This document shows positions 33,332-42,395 of a stretch of 64,000 nucleotides of DNA, piece after piece. The stretch lies in the NCBI RefSeq assembly GCF_000220705.2, contig NZ_CP023202.1, positions 6,850,501 to 6,914,500 of the forward strand, in the 5' to 3' direction. Source of the stretch: Streptomyces xinghaiensis S187. GTDB taxonomy: Bacteria > Actinomycetota > Actinomycetes > Streptomycetales > Streptomycetaceae. The notes below the pieces were generated by a model. It saw only the letters and a list, made by a program, of their open reading frames with translations, was not told where the DNA came from and did not search any database. How positions within the stretch are numbered: the first letter of the stretch is position 1; each line of letters begins with the position of its first letter. The position numbers and the translations under genes were made by a program.

Positions 33332-34228
33332 ATGCCCGACAAGTCCCGCGACCGGCGCCCGGCCGAGACCATTCCCGAAACCACTCCCGAGACCGCGCCC
33401 GGCAGTCGGCCCGCCCGGCTGCCCCGCCCGGTCTATGAGCGCGAACTGCTGCGCCTGCAAGAGCAGTTGGTCGTCATGCAGGAGTGGGTGCGTGCGCGTG
33501 GCGTACGGCTCGTCGTGGTCTTCGAGGGGCGTGACGCGGCCGGCAAGGGCGGCGCCATCAAGCGCGTGACCGAGTATCTGAACCCCCGCGTGGCCCGGGT
33601 CGTCGCCCTGCCCGCGCCCACCGAACGCGAGCGCGGTCAGTGGTACTTCCAGCGTTATGCCGAGCAACTGCCCACCGCCGGAGAGATCGCCCTCTTCGAC
33701 CGGAGCTGGTACAACCGGGCCGGCGTGGAGCGCGTGATGGGCTTCTGCACGGAGGAGGAGCACGCGCGCTTCCTCGGGCAGTGCCCGGTCTTCGAGCGGC
33801 TGCTCATCGAGGACGGCATCCTGCTGCGCAAGTACTGGTTCTCGGTCGGCGACGAGGAGCAGGAGCGGCGCTTCCGGTCCAGGATGTCGGACCCGACGCG
33901 GCGCTGGAAGCTCTCGCCGGTGGACCTGGAGTCCCGTATCCGCTGGGAGGCCTACTCACGGGCGAAGGACGAGATGTTCGCCCACACCGACCTTCCCGAT
34001 TCCCCCTGGTACGTCGTGGACGCGGACGACAAGCGCCGGGCCCGCGTCAACATGATCGCCCATCTCCTCTCCACCATTCCCTACGAGGAGGTGCCGCGGC
34101 CCGAGCTGAGCCTGCCGCCCCGCCCGTCGGCCACCGGTTACGAGCGCCCGCCCCGGGACACCCAGACCTGGGTCCCGGATCACGCGGCCTCACTGCCGGG
34201 CGCGGAGGGAAAGACGCGCCGGGCGTAA
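33332..34228 (+). CDS. ppk2: Polyphosphate kinase 2 (PPK2) family protein
   Basis: 298 aa; ATG at 33332 with GGAGGAAC upstream. A Thr/Pro-rich head, then LQEQLVVMQEWVRARGVRLV, FEGRDAAGKGGAIKRV (Walker A), GEIALFDRSWYNRAGVE (Walker B/lid), then RFRSRMSDPTRRWKLSPVD. This is the single-domain PPK2 layout that moves phosphate between polyphosphate and ADP or GDP. The C-terminal tail is Pro-rich. Confidence 0.93.
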   Translation: MPDKSRDRRPAETIPETTPETAPGSRPARLPRPVYERELLRLQEQLVVMQEWVRARGVRLVVVFEGRDAAGKGGAIKRVTEYLNPRVARVVALPAPTERERGQWYFQRYAEQLPTAGEIALFDRSWYNRAGVERVMGFCTEEEHARFLGQCPVFERLLIEDGILLRKYWFSVGDEEQERRFRSRMSDPTRRWKLSPVDLESRIRWEAYSRAKDEMFAHTDLPDSPWYVVDADDKRRARVNMIAHLLSTIPYEEVPRPELSLPPRPSATGYERPPRDTQTWVPDHAASLPGAEGKTRRA

Positions 34229-34231
34229 CGG

Positions 34232-34441
34232 TCACCCGGAGCCGGGCGTGCTCCGGGCCGGGGCCGCTGCCAGGTGTTGGATGAACGCCTGCCATCCGGC
34301 GGGGGAGAAGCACAGAACGGGGCCCCGGAGGCTCTTGGAATCCCGGACCATGGCCTGGCCGCCGTTCCACGCGACCTCGACGCACGCGGGAACGTTCTCA
34401 CCACTGAAACTGCTCTTGCGCCACGTCCACGGCTCGACCAC
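34232..34441 (-). CDS. DUF397 protein
   Basis: 69 aa. WTWRKSSFSGENVPACVEVAW with MVRDSKSLRG is the standard DUF397 signature. In Streptomyces it is usually encoded directly after an XRE/DUF5753 gene and works with it. Here the XRE gene (35548-36459) is on the same strand but 1.1 kb upstream. Confidence 0.9.
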   Translation of the reverse strand: MVEPWTWRKSSFSGENVPACVEVAWNGGQAMVRDSKSLRGPVLCFSPAGWQAFIQHLAAAPARSTPGSG

Positions 34442-34772
34442 TCACGCCTCCTCTGCCCGGTGTGCGGACGGCCCGGCCGGGGCGTCTCGCGGCAGCACGT
34501 GATCCGGCGGTGACGGGCCCAACTCCCGGCGCTTACCGCGCGGAAGACATCGATCACATGCGGAGAAAAGCCGAACCGTTCAAGAATATCAATGGCACAT
34601 GGTGGGGCGGATATGGCCTTTTCCGCCATGGTCATAAGAAAAGGCCGCCGAGGAGTGCAGGGGCGAGGCGCCATGGCCGCGATTCCCCGTCCTCGCAGGT
34701 GGCGGAATCCGGTCTCCCGCCACAAGGGCCGGTGGGAGGAGGATGGAGGCCGGGCTCAAGGGGGGACGGCCG
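34442..34772. other. AT-richer intergenic patch
   Basis: Within this stretch, 34550-34640 is visibly AT-richer than the surrounding chromosome (for example AAGAATATCAATGG). No convincing gene is found. It could be a promoter or a remnant of foreign DNA. Confidence 0.4.
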
Positions 34773-35033
34773 ATGACTCGCTCGACGCTTCCGCGTTCGC
34801 CTCGCTCCATGGGCCCCATGGCCGGAATGTGGTGGTACGCCTACGTCCTCCTGGCCGGGACCCTCGCCTTCGGCGCGGGCTGGGCCGTGGCCCGGCCCGC
34901 CGGAGCCGTCGCCGGCACCGCGGCGGCGGTCGCCGTCACGGCGGTGGCGGGCTGGTGGGCGCCTCCTCCTCTCCCGGCACGCCGCCGGACGCCGCCGCCT
35001 CGCCGGGACCGGACGCCGCGTTCCCCCCGGTAG
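34773..35033 (+). CDS. Possible small membrane protein
   Basis: 86 aa, ATG following GGGGGGACGG. WWYAYVLLAGTLAFGAGWAV and GAVAGTAAAVAVTAVAGWWA form two helices; the end is basic and Pro-rich. Its 3' end overlaps the convergent membrane-protein gene by 98 bp, so one of the two ends may be mis-called or the overlap is real. Confidence 0.45.
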   Translation: MTRSTLPRSPRSMGPMAGMWWYAYVLLAGTLAFGAGWAVARPAGAVAGTAAAVAVTAVAGWWAPPPLPARRRTPPPRRDRTPRSPR

Positions 35034-35310
35034 CGGTCCAGCCGCCCCGGAGCGGCGGTCTGAGCCAGGCCCGCAGCCGGGCCGTCAGCAGGACGCCGGC
35101 CCCGCAGCCGGCGACACCGAACCAGCCGTAGGGATTCGGGATCAGCACCAGGACGACGACGGCGAGGAACCCGCCCAGCACCATCGGCGGAATGGTGACC
35201 ACCCACAGGAGGTGCACCGTGCGCGCCCGGAACGGCAGTACGTGATGAATGATCTCGTTGCAGATGTGGACCCAGGTGTCGACACCGGAGCGCTTGTCAC
35301 GTGCTCCCAT
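34936..35310 (-). CDS. Small membrane protein
   Basis: 124 aa. After a hydrophilic start (WVHICNEIIHHVLPFRARTV) two helices follow (LLWVVTIPPMVLGGFLAVVV and WFGVAGCGAGVLLTARL) and a Gly/Ala/Glu-rich tail. It lies between the XRE and DUF397 genes and reads the same way, so it may belong to their unit. Family unknown. Confidence 0.6.
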   Translation of the reverse strand: MGARDKRSGVDTWVHICNEIIHHVLPFRARTVHLLWVVTIPPMVLGGFLAVVVLVLIPNPYGWFGVAGCGAGVLLTARLRAWLRPPLRGGWTATGGNAASGPGEAAASGGVPGEEEAPTSPPPP

Positions 35311-35547
35311 GCCCGCGCACCTGCCCCCGTACCCGGTACCGGCGGCTCCCGCCGCCGGTGAAGATCCCCGGCCTGTCCATGAGTCACCTCAGTGATCAAT
35401 CGTCAGGAACCGCGGCCGCCTCGTGGCCGCGGGCAGCGCCTTGCCTCGTCGAGGTCGACTCGGTACGGCCGGTGACCCGTCTCCGGGCCCGGGGGTTCGG
35501 CCGTCACACCTGTCGTGTCGCGTCTCTCGGTCGTCCGTCGATGCCGT

Positions 35548-36459
35548 TCATCCCGCCGCCTGCTGCTCCCCGCCCGTGGTCCGGACCACGAGGTCCTCGC
35601 TCACCTCGCCGGAGTGCGCCGCCACCTGCCGCAGGACGGTGCTCATGTCTTCCTTGAGTGCCTGGTCCTCCAACGCCCAGAAGCCCTCCAGGTACCTTCC
35701 GGTGATCTCCGGGTCGTTGCTCGCGTAGGAGTCGCCGCGCGCGTTCTCCAGATAGACGGAGTCGGGCATGCCGTCCTCGGAGAACTCGAACAGCGTGTAC
35801 GGGCCCAGGAGCCCCTGGTGGGCGCCGACGCTGAACGGGAGGATCTGGATGGTGATCCGGGGGCGGGAGGCGAGGTCGGCCAAGCGCTCCAGCTGGTTGC
35901 GCATCACCCCCGGCCCGCCGACCTGACGGCGGATCACCGATTCGTCGAGGACCATGAAGATCTGCGGGCCCTCGTCCCCCTCCAGGAGTTCCTGGCGGGC
36001 GAGGCGGGCCTCGACGAGCCGGTCGAGCCGCTCCTGGGAGATGCCCCGGGAGGTCTCCTTGGACAGGGCCCGGATGTACTCCTCCGTCTGGAAGAGACCG
36101 GGGATCACGAAGAAGTGAAATCCCCGGATGATCGAGGCGGAGGCTTCCAGGGCGAGGAACGACAGGAACTCCTTGCCGAAGACGTCGCGGTACTCGCTGA
36201 AGGGCATCTTCCGGCTGCCGCGGGCCAGTTGCAGGAGTTCCTCGGTCTTGCGGCGGTCGGTGATGGCGTACTCGGCCAGCAGCGCCTTGAGGTCGTTGAC
36301 CGTGATGGCGACTTCGCCGGCCTCGATTCTGATCAGCTTGGAAGGGCTCCACTCCATCGTGTCGGCGACTTGGCGCTGAGTCAGACCGGCCCGGGCACGG
36401 GCTCTGCGGAGTTCCGTCCGCAACCTCAGACGCTGAACGGCTGCGCTTGGCGTGCTCAC
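35548..36459 (-). CDS. XRE regulator with DUF5753 domain
   Basis: 303 aa. The GTG at 36459 has GGAGGTGGCGATC before it; a GTG nine bases earlier overlaps that site. HTH near the N-terminus (ARAGLTQRQVADTMEWSPSK), then the DUF5753 ligand-like domain (PGLFQTEEYIRAL, RQELLEGDEGPQIFMVLDES, ITIQILPFSVGAH, VYLENARGDSYAS). Such regulators act with DUF397 partners in morphological differentiation of Streptomyces. Confidence 0.92.
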   Translation of the reverse strand: MSTPSAAVQRLRLRTELRRARARAGLTQRQVADTMEWSPSKLIRIEAGEVAITVNDLKALLAEYAITDRRKTEELLQLARGSRKMPFSEYRDVFGKEFLSFLALEASASIIRGFHFFVIPGLFQTEEYIRALSKETSRGISQERLDRLVEARLARQELLEGDEGPQIFMVLDESVIRRQVGGPGVMRNQLERLADLASRPRITIQILPFSVGAHQGLLGPYTLFEFSEDGMPDSVYLENARGDSYASNDPEITGRYLEGFWALEDQALKEDMSTVLRQVAAHSGEVSEDLVVRTTGGEQQAAG

Positions 36460-36494
36460 GATCGCCACCTCCGCATGCCGATAGTCCTATGTGC

Positions 36495-36521
36495 AATATA
36501 GCAGATTGCGGCAGTTCGCAA
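36495..36521 (-). promoter_or_regulatory. Predicted promoter with inverted repeat before the XRE gene
   Basis: On the minus strand, TTGCGA (complement of 36516-36521), a 15-bp spacer and TATATT (complement of 36495-36500) preceded by TGC, an extended -10. The inverted repeat TTGCG-N6-CGCAA (36506-36521) overlaps the -35 and is a likely autoregulatory operator. The remaining 430 bp up to 36953 hold no gene. Confidence 0.55.
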
Positions 36522-36953
36522 AGAAGCCTCACCTTCGGTGGAGCGCACTCACATATCCGCAGGTCACCGTGTGTCGACGGAAATGACCGGCGTCAGTTGG
36601 CCAGGTCGGATGTGCGAGCTCGCAGTATGGGATGTCGCCGATGGACCGGCACTGTGATGCGGGACACCGTACCGGATCTGACGCCATGGGATGTCACGCT
36701 CGCGTGCATGCTCCTCCGTGTGACGTTCAGGAGGGGCGTCGCTGACGGGCCGCCGGCCGCCGGCCGCTGTCCGCCCGGAACGTCCCTCGGATCGGCGGCT
36801 TGGTGTGCCGCGGTGCGGTCCCGGTGCGGTCATGAACGTGTACCAAGCCTCTCCCGCGTCTGACCTGCCCCTCCGTGGGGTCCCTAAGGTGTGCCGCACC
36901 GGCGCCGCCCCGGGAACCGGGACACCGGGCGCCGGCCAGTGAGGGGGATTGTC

Positions 36954-37736
36954 ATGCGAAGACGAATCGCCGCCGCCGTGACCGGCGCCATGGCCCTGTC
37001 GGTGCTGGGCGCGCCGGCCGCCCGGGCCGACCTGTCGAGCCCCGCCGTGATCACGGGCGGGAGCGTCAACTCCGGCCGCGACCTCGTTCTGGGCCCGGAC
37101 TCCCGGACGAGCTTCGAGGTGTCCTTCACCGCGCGGGACGACTCCGGGATCAGCGCGGACCATGCCGAGGTGAACCTCCTCGGCCCCAACGGGCACCGGC
37201 TGCAGGCGGACCCGGTCTCCCGGCCCGTCTGTGCGCCGGTGAACTCCACGACGTCGACCTGCCGCTTCACCGTCACCGTGGACACCGGCAGCGCGCGTAT
37301 CGACAACAGCTGGGCCGGCACCTGGCGGCTGTGGGCGCTGGCGGTCCCCAACGACTGGAATCCCGCCACCGGAGAGGGACTCGTCACCCGGAGCGGCTTC
37401 GCGAGCGTGCGGATCAAACGGAAGTCCACGCTCACGATGGATGCCGCCCCCGAGCCGGTCGCCGCGGGCCGCCCGCTCGCCATCCTCGGGGCGCTGCGTT
37501 TCGCGGACTGGGGGAGCGGCGGCTACACCGGCTCCGCCGGGCATCCGGTCCGGGTCGTCTTCGCCTCCCCCTCCAGCCCGCTCTACCGGTATGTCAAGGA
37601 TCTGGAGACCGGCGCCAACGGCTGGGTGCTCACCACGGTCCTCCCGGACGCGGACGGCTCGTGGTGGCTCGCCTACAACGGTACGGAGAGCACCTCCTGG
37701 GTCTACTCCGCCGACGACCATGTCGACGTGAGGTGA
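36954..37736 (+). CDS. Secreted protein with Ig-like/beta-rich domain
   Basis: 260 aa, ATG at 36954 with GAGGGGG upstream. Signal peptide about residues 1-25 (cut after ARA). Two beta-rich domains follow (SSPAVITGGSVNSGRDLVLG; then KSTLTMDAAPEPVAAGRPLA and WWLAYNGTESTSWVYSADDH). It resembles calcium/Ig-like secreted repeat proteins of Streptomyces. Function unknown. Confidence 0.7.
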   Translation: MRRRIAAAVTGAMALSVLGAPAARADLSSPAVITGGSVNSGRDLVLGPDSRTSFEVSFTARDDSGISADHAEVNLLGPNGHRLQADPVSRPVCAPVNSTTSTCRFTVTVDTGSARIDNSWAGTWRLWALAVPNDWNPATGEGLVTRSGFASVRIKRKSTLTMDAAPEPVAAGRPLAILGALRFADWGSGGYTGSAGHPVRVVFASPSSPLYRYVKDLETGANGWVLTTVLPDADGSWWLAYNGTESTSWVYSADDHVDVR

Positions 37737-37953
37737 CCGGCGCCCCGGCGCGTGCGGTGACTCCCCGCGCCGGGACGGCCCCGGCCGGAGCGCCGCGCTC
37801 CGGCCGCCGGCCTTGCGCCGTACGGCGTCACCTGGGACGGCCGGAACCGATCCCATACCACCCTTCCGGCATATTTATGTTGAAAAAGGACCGGAGGGAG
37901 GAAGGACAGTCGGCACAGGAGTTGAACACGAGCCGGAGAGAAGAGCCCCCACC

Positions 37954-39051
37954 ATGGCTACGCTGTGCAGACCCGCGGTGTCCGTGCCCGAGCACGTGAT
38001 CACGCTGGAACAGACCCTGGATCTGGCGCGGTCGCGACACGCGGACCACCCCGGACTCGGACTCGCCCTCCGTCTGATCGAGAACACCGGGGTGCGCCGG
38101 CGTCATCTGGTGCGGCCGATCGAGGAGACCCTGCGGCATCCCGGCTTCGAGGCGCGCAACGCGGTCTACGAGGCCGAGGCCAAGGCGCGGGTGCCGGACG
38201 TCATCCGGGAGGCGCTGCACTCCGGGGAGGTGCGCGTCACCGACATCGACGCGATCGTCTTCGTCTCCTGCACCGGCTTCACCATGCCGTCGCTGACGGC
38301 CTGGCTGATCAACAGCATGGGCTTCCGCGAGGACACCCGCCAGTTCCCCATCGCCCAGCTCGGCTGCGCGGCCGGCGGCGCGGCCGTCAACCTCGCCCAC
38401 GACTTCTGCGCCGCACACCCCCGGGCCAACGCCCTCATCGTCGCCTGTGAGTTCTGCTCGCTCTGCTACCAGCCGGACGATCTCGGCATCGGCAATCTGC
38501 TCTCCAACGGACTGTTCGGGGACGGCATCGCGGCCGCCGTCGTCCGCGGCCGCGGCGGCACCGGCATCAGCCTGGAACGCAACGGCTCGTACCTCATCCC
38601 CGGCACCGAGGACTGGATCGCCTACGACGTCCGCGCCACCGGCTTCCACTTCAAGCTCGACAAGCGTGTGCCCGGCACCATGGAGCCCCTCGCCCCCGCA
38701 CTCCGCGACCTGGCCGCCGACCACGGATGGGACGCCTCCGGCCTCGACTTCTACATCGTCCACGCCGGCGGCCCGCGCATCCTGGACGACCTCGGCAAGT
38801 TCCTCGACGTGCCCGCCGACGCCTTCCGCTTCAGCCGGGCCACGCTCACCGAGTACGGCAACATCGCCAGCGCCGTCGTCCTGGACGCCCTGCGGCGGCT
38901 CTTCGACGAGGGCGGCCTCCCCGACTCCGCGCGCGGACTGCTCGCCGGATTCGGGCCGGGCATCACCGCCGAGATGTCCCTCGGCCGCTGGACCTCCGCG
39001 GACGGCGGCCCGGAACACGGCCGCCTTCTCGTGAGCGGGGCCGCCCGGTGA
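37954..39051 (+). CDS. rppA: Type III polyketide synthase RppA (THN synthase)
   Basis: 365 aa; ATG at 37954 with GGAGAGAAGAG upstream. All catalytic residues of RppA are visible: the nucleophile Cys in QLGCAAGGAAVN, then CEFCSLCYQPDD, FGDGIAAAVVRG, His in FYIVHAGGPRIL and Asn in TEYGNIASAVVLD. It condenses five malonyl-CoA to 1,3,6,8-tetrahydroxynaphthalene, which oxidises to flaviolin. An AT-rich leader (ATATTTATGTTG, 37870-37881) lies upstream. Coupled to the P450. Confidence 0.96.
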   Translation: MATLCRPAVSVPEHVITLEQTLDLARSRHADHPGLGLALRLIENTGVRRRHLVRPIEETLRHPGFEARNAVYEAEAKARVPDVIREALHSGEVRVTDIDAIVFVSCTGFTMPSLTAWLINSMGFREDTRQFPIAQLGCAAGGAAVNLAHDFCAAHPRANALIVACEFCSLCYQPDDLGIGNLLSNGLFGDGIAAAVVRGRGGTGISLERNGSYLIPGTEDWIAYDVRATGFHFKLDKRVPGTMEPLAPALRDLAADHGWDASGLDFYIVHAGGPRILDDLGKFLDVPADAFRFSRATLTEYGNIASAVVLDALRRLFDEGGLPDSARGLLAGFGPGITAEMSLGRWTSADGGPEHGRLLVSGAAR

Positions 39052-40289
39052 CCGCCGGGACGGCTGCCGGGACGGCCACCGGGACAGCCTCCCCCGACGG
39101 GCCCCTGCCGCCCGTCCGGTTCTGGCCCGCACTCGACCACTTCGGCGTCGACTTCGATCCCGTCATGGCCGAACTGATGCGGGAGGGCCCCGTCACCCGG
39201 ATCCGGCTGCCGCACGGCGAGGGCTGGGCCTGGCTGGTCACCCGCCACGAGGACGTCCGGATGGTGACGAACGACCCGCGCTTCAGCCGGAAGGCGGTCG
39301 TGGGACGGGACATCACCCGGCTGGCCCCGCACTTCATCCCCGCGAAGGACTCCGTGGCCTTCCAGGACCCGCCCGACCACACCCGGATCCGCCGTGCCGT
39401 CGCCCCCGCCTTCACCGCCCGGGGCGTCGAGCGGCTGCGGGACCGGGCGCGGGAGACGCTCGACGGGCTCGTCGCGGCCGTGCTGCGGGACGGCCCGCCC
39501 GCCGACTTCACGGAGCGGCTGCTGGCCCCGTTCCCGCTCGCCGTCATCTGCGAGCTGATGGGGGTGCCCGCCGCCGACCGCGCCGACGTGCACCGGTGGA
39601 CGGCGCTCATCCTCGCCTCCGGGGACAGGGAGAGCAGCGAACGGGCCAAGCGGGAGATGCACGGCTACTTCACCGGGCTGATGCGGGAGCGGACCGCCGG
39701 GGACGGCGAGGACGTGACCGGACTGCTGGGCGGAGCGGTGGCGGCGGGGGAGGTCCCGGAGTCGGCGGCCGCCGGTTTCGCGGTGCTCCTCCAGATCGGC
39801 GGCGAGGCGGTCACCAAGAACTGCGGCAACATGCTCTACATCCTCCTCACCCACCCCGGCCACCTGGACCGTCTGCGGAGCGACCCCGCCCTGCGCCCCT
39901 CGGCCGTCGACGAACTGCTGCGCTACATCCCGCACCGCAACGCGGTGGGACTCTCCCGGATCGCGCTGGAGGACGTGACCGTCGGCGGGGTCCGGATCCG
40001 CGCCGGGGAACCCGTCCACGTCTCCTACGTGGCCGCCAACCGCGACCCGGACGTCTTCCCGGAACCGGACCGGATCGACCTCACCCGCAGACCGAATCCG
40101 CATGTGGCCTTCGGCCACGGACCGCACTACTGCGTAGGGGCCCTGCTCGCCCGGATGGAGACCGAACTGCTCGTCTCGGCCTTCCTGGACCGCTTTCCGC
40201 GGCTGCGCTTCGCCGTCCCGGTGACGGAGCTGCGCTGGCAGCGCGGCGCGCTCATCCGCGGGCCCGAGGCCCTGCCCGTGACGTGGTGA
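39048..40289 (+). CDS. CYP158A-like cytochrome P450
   Basis: 413 aa. The GTG overlaps the rppA stop by four bases. Motifs: FAVLLQIGGEAVTKNCG in place of the AGxxT I-helix motif, DELLRYIPHRN (ExxR region), and the heme loop FGHGPHYCVGALLAR with Cys. An rppA-P450 pair is the known layout in S. coelicolor, where CYP158A2 joins flaviolin into dimer and trimer pigments. The substrate is inferred from context. Confidence 0.93.
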   Translation: MTAGTAAGTATGTASPDGPLPPVRFWPALDHFGVDFDPVMAELMREGPVTRIRLPHGEGWAWLVTRHEDVRMVTNDPRFSRKAVVGRDITRLAPHFIPAKDSVAFQDPPDHTRIRRAVAPAFTARGVERLRDRARETLDGLVAAVLRDGPPADFTERLLAPFPLAVICELMGVPAADRADVHRWTALILASGDRESSERAKREMHGYFTGLMRERTAGDGEDVTGLLGGAVAAGEVPESAAAGFAVLLQIGGEAVTKNCGNMLYILLTHPGHLDRLRSDPALRPSAVDELLRYIPHRNAVGLSRIALEDVTVGGVRIRAGEPVHVSYVAANRDPDVFPEPDRIDLTRRPNPHVAFGHGPHYCVGALLARMETELLVSAFLDRFPRLRFAVPVTELRWQRGALIRGPEALPVTW

Positions 40290-40453
40290 GGGGCGGACGG
40301 GCCGTCAGAACACCGGACGTGGCTCTCCGCTGACGTGCCGGGATCCGCGCGGACGACGGCGGCCCTCCCGCGTCCTGCCCCGACTGCCGTCGGCGGGCAG
40401 GCTGTCGGCGCTTCCCGGGAGACGGTCCGCAGAACGCGGGCCACGGAGCCGGA

Positions 40454-40482
40454 GAACGGTCACCGCACCGAGGTGACCGTTC
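40454..40482. terminator. 11-bp hairpin after the P450 gene
   Basis: GAACGGTCACC (40454-40464) and GGTGACCGTTC (40472-40482), loop of seven. It could be a terminator for rppA-P450 or an operator for the VanZ-like gene. Confidence 0.6.
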
Positions 40483-40567
40483 CACCGGTGACCGGCGCGT
40501 CCCGCATGTGCTCCCGTACCGCGGGTAGCCGATGCCAACGGATGGCGACGACCCTGGGGGTGGCGCG

Positions 40568-41164
40568 GTGGCCCGCGTGATGTTCCGCAAGGCTGAGAGG
40601 GACCGGAAGGACGGCGGCGGGGCCGGCGCGGCTCCGCCGCCGGCCGAGCGGCATGCCGGCCCCTCGGGCCTCGTCCGGGCGGTGGCGGTCCTGGTGGCCC
40701 TCGGCGCCATGGTCGCGTTCGCCGTCGTCCTGGCACGGCTGACCCTGGAGCCCTCCGCGGCCTCCGAGGACCTGATCCACAGCAACCTGCGGCCCGGCGA
40801 CTCCATCCGCAACTACCTCGAACAGCCCGCCTTCCAGGACACCGTCAAACAGATCGGCGGGAACATCCTGCTCGGCGTCCCCTTCGGCATCCTGCTGCCG
40901 GTGCTGCTGCCCAAGGCGCGGGGGCTGCTGCGCGTCGCGGTGGTCACGGCGCTGGTGATGGTGCTGGTGGAGCTGGTGCAGGGTTCGCTGGTCCGGGGCC
41001 GGGCCTTCGACATCGACGACGTCATCCTCAACACGGCCGGGGCGCTGCTCGGTTACCTGGTCATCGGGCGCCGGCTGGGCCGTGCCGTGCACCCGCGCCG
41101 CCACCACTGGTGGCACCGCTGGGCCGGCGGCCCCGCCCGCGCGTCCCGTACACCCCGCACGTGA
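40568..41164 (+). CDS. VanZ-like membrane protein
   Basis: 198 aa from the GTG at 40568, which has GGGGG before it; an ATG at 40532 is possible. Three or four helices; NILLGVPFGILLPVLLPKAR, VMVLVELVQGSLVRGRAFD and IDDVILNTAGALLGYLVIGR are the VanZ signature. VanZ proteins affect teicoplanin resistance in enterococci; in Streptomyces the role is unclear. Confidence 0.9.
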   Translation: MARVMFRKAERDRKDGGGAGAAPPPAERHAGPSGLVRAVAVLVALGAMVAFAVVLARLTLEPSAASEDLIHSNLRPGDSIRNYLEQPAFQDTVKQIGGNILLGVPFGILLPVLLPKARGLLRVAVVTALVMVLVELVQGSLVRGRAFDIDDVILNTAGALLGYLVIGRRLGRAVHPRRHHWWHRWAGGPARASRTPRT

Positions 41165-41185
41165 ACCGGACGGGCGCTCCGTCCG

Positions 41186-42382
41186 CTACGGCGCCCGGTG
41201 GTTGAGCGGGTCGTCGAAGAGCTGGCTGAAGGCCAGTTCCGCGGCGCCCACCAGGACGGTGTCGTTGCCGAGCCGGCAGACACGGAAGCGGACGTTCTCC
41301 CGGGCGGCGGCGAGGGTGTGGGTGTTGATGCTGCTGCGGATGTGGGCCGCGGCGCCGAGGTAGATGTCGGGCAGGGTGCCGCCGAAGATGACGGCGGCCG
41401 GATTGTAGAGGTTGACGAGGTTGGCGATGCCGATGGCGAGCCAGTCGCCGACGGTGTGGAGGGCGGACCGGGCGGTGACGTCGCCGCGGTCGGCGGCCTC
41501 GATGATGGTGCGCACCGCCCGGCGGCCGGTGGTGGCGGGGACGTGGCCGGCCGCGTCGAGAAGGGCGTTCTGCCCGGCCTCGGCCTCCAGGCAGCCGCGG
41601 GCGCCGCAGCCGCAGCGCCTGCCGCCCCGGGGATTGACGATCATGTGGCCGACCTCACCGCCGTAGCCGCTGCTCCCGCGCAGCAGCCGGCCGCCGGTGA
41701 TCACACCGCCGCCGATGCCGATGTCGCCGTGGAGGTAGATGAGATCGTCCAGGCCCGTCCCGGCGCCGCGGAGGTGTTCGGCCAGCGCGCCGAGGTTGGA
41801 CTCGTTGTCCAGCAGCACCGGCAGGCCCAGGCCGAGCCGGCCGGTGAGGTCCCCGCCGAAGTCCTCGTCCGTCCAGCCGATGTTGGGGGCGGAACGGACG
41901 AGGCCGTCGGGGTGGCGGACCATGCCGCGCACGGCCGCGCCCGCGCCGACGCACACGGCGTCCGGGGGCGCGGCGGCCATCATCTGCTTCGCGTGGCCGG
42001 CGAGGAGGCCGGCCGCTTCCCCCGGGTGCATGCCGATCCTCGGGTAGGTGGTCTCCCGGCGGTCGAGGAACGAACCGCCCAGCCCGATGCGGGCGGCCGC
42101 GAGGTAGTCGACGCCCACATCGAAGGCCAGCACGTACACCCGGGCGGTCTCGGGCCGGACGACCAGGGAGGGCCGGCCCGCCCGGCCGGTGTCGCGGGGG
42201 AGTTCCTCACGGACCAGACCGGCCGCGGTCAGCTCGCTGACCAGCGCCAGGATGGTGCTGCGGTTGAGCCCCATGCGCTCGGCCAGAGCCGCCCGGGAGG
42301 CGGGCCCGCCGAGGTGGATGTGGCGGAGCAGACTGCTGAGGTTCTGCCGGCGGACCTCCTCCTGCGAGGGACCGGCTTTCAT
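41186..42382 (-). CDS. rok7B7: ROK-family regulator adjacent to xylFGH (Rok7B7-like)
   Basis: 398 aa; ATG at 42382 with CGGAGC upstream. N-terminal winged helix (GPASRAALAERMGLNRSTIL), then a ROK domain: FDVGVDYLAAARIGL, YLHGDIGIGGGVITGGRLL, GEVGHMIVNPRGGRRCGCGA with the Cys-rich zinc motif CGCGARGCLE, and NLVNLYNPAAVIFGG. It is 13 bp after xylH on the same strand. In S. coelicolor the homologue beside xylFGH (Rok7B7) links carbon use and antibiotic production. Confidence 0.9.
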   Translation of the reverse strand: MKAGPSQEEVRRQNLSSLLRHIHLGGPASRAALAERMGLNRSTILALVSELTAAGLVREELPRDTGRAGRPSLVVRPETARVYVLAFDVGVDYLAAARIGLGGSFLDRRETTYPRIGMHPGEAAGLLAGHAKQMMAAAPPDAVCVGAGAAVRGMVRHPDGLVRSAPNIGWTDEDFGGDLTGRLGLGLPVLLDNESNLGALAEHLRGAGTGLDDLIYLHGDIGIGGGVITGGRLLRGSSGYGGEVGHMIVNPRGGRRCGCGARGCLEAEAGQNALLDAAGHVPATTGRRAVRTIIEAADRGDVTARSALHTVGDWLAIGIANLVNLYNPAAVIFGGTLPDIYLGAAAHIRSSINTHTLAAARENVRFRVCRLGNDTVLVGAAELAFSQLFDDPLNHRAP

Positions 42383-42395
42383 GCGTGCTCCGACT

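Noticed and set aside
34180..34725. 181-codon leftward frame over the DUF397 gene
   Set aside because: It reads through the DUF397 gene in another frame and crosses the AT-rich patch without protein-like motifs.
36564..37856. 430-codon leftward frame opposite the secreted-protein gene
   Set aside because: No motif or export signal; the forward frame has a signal peptide and ribosome binding site.
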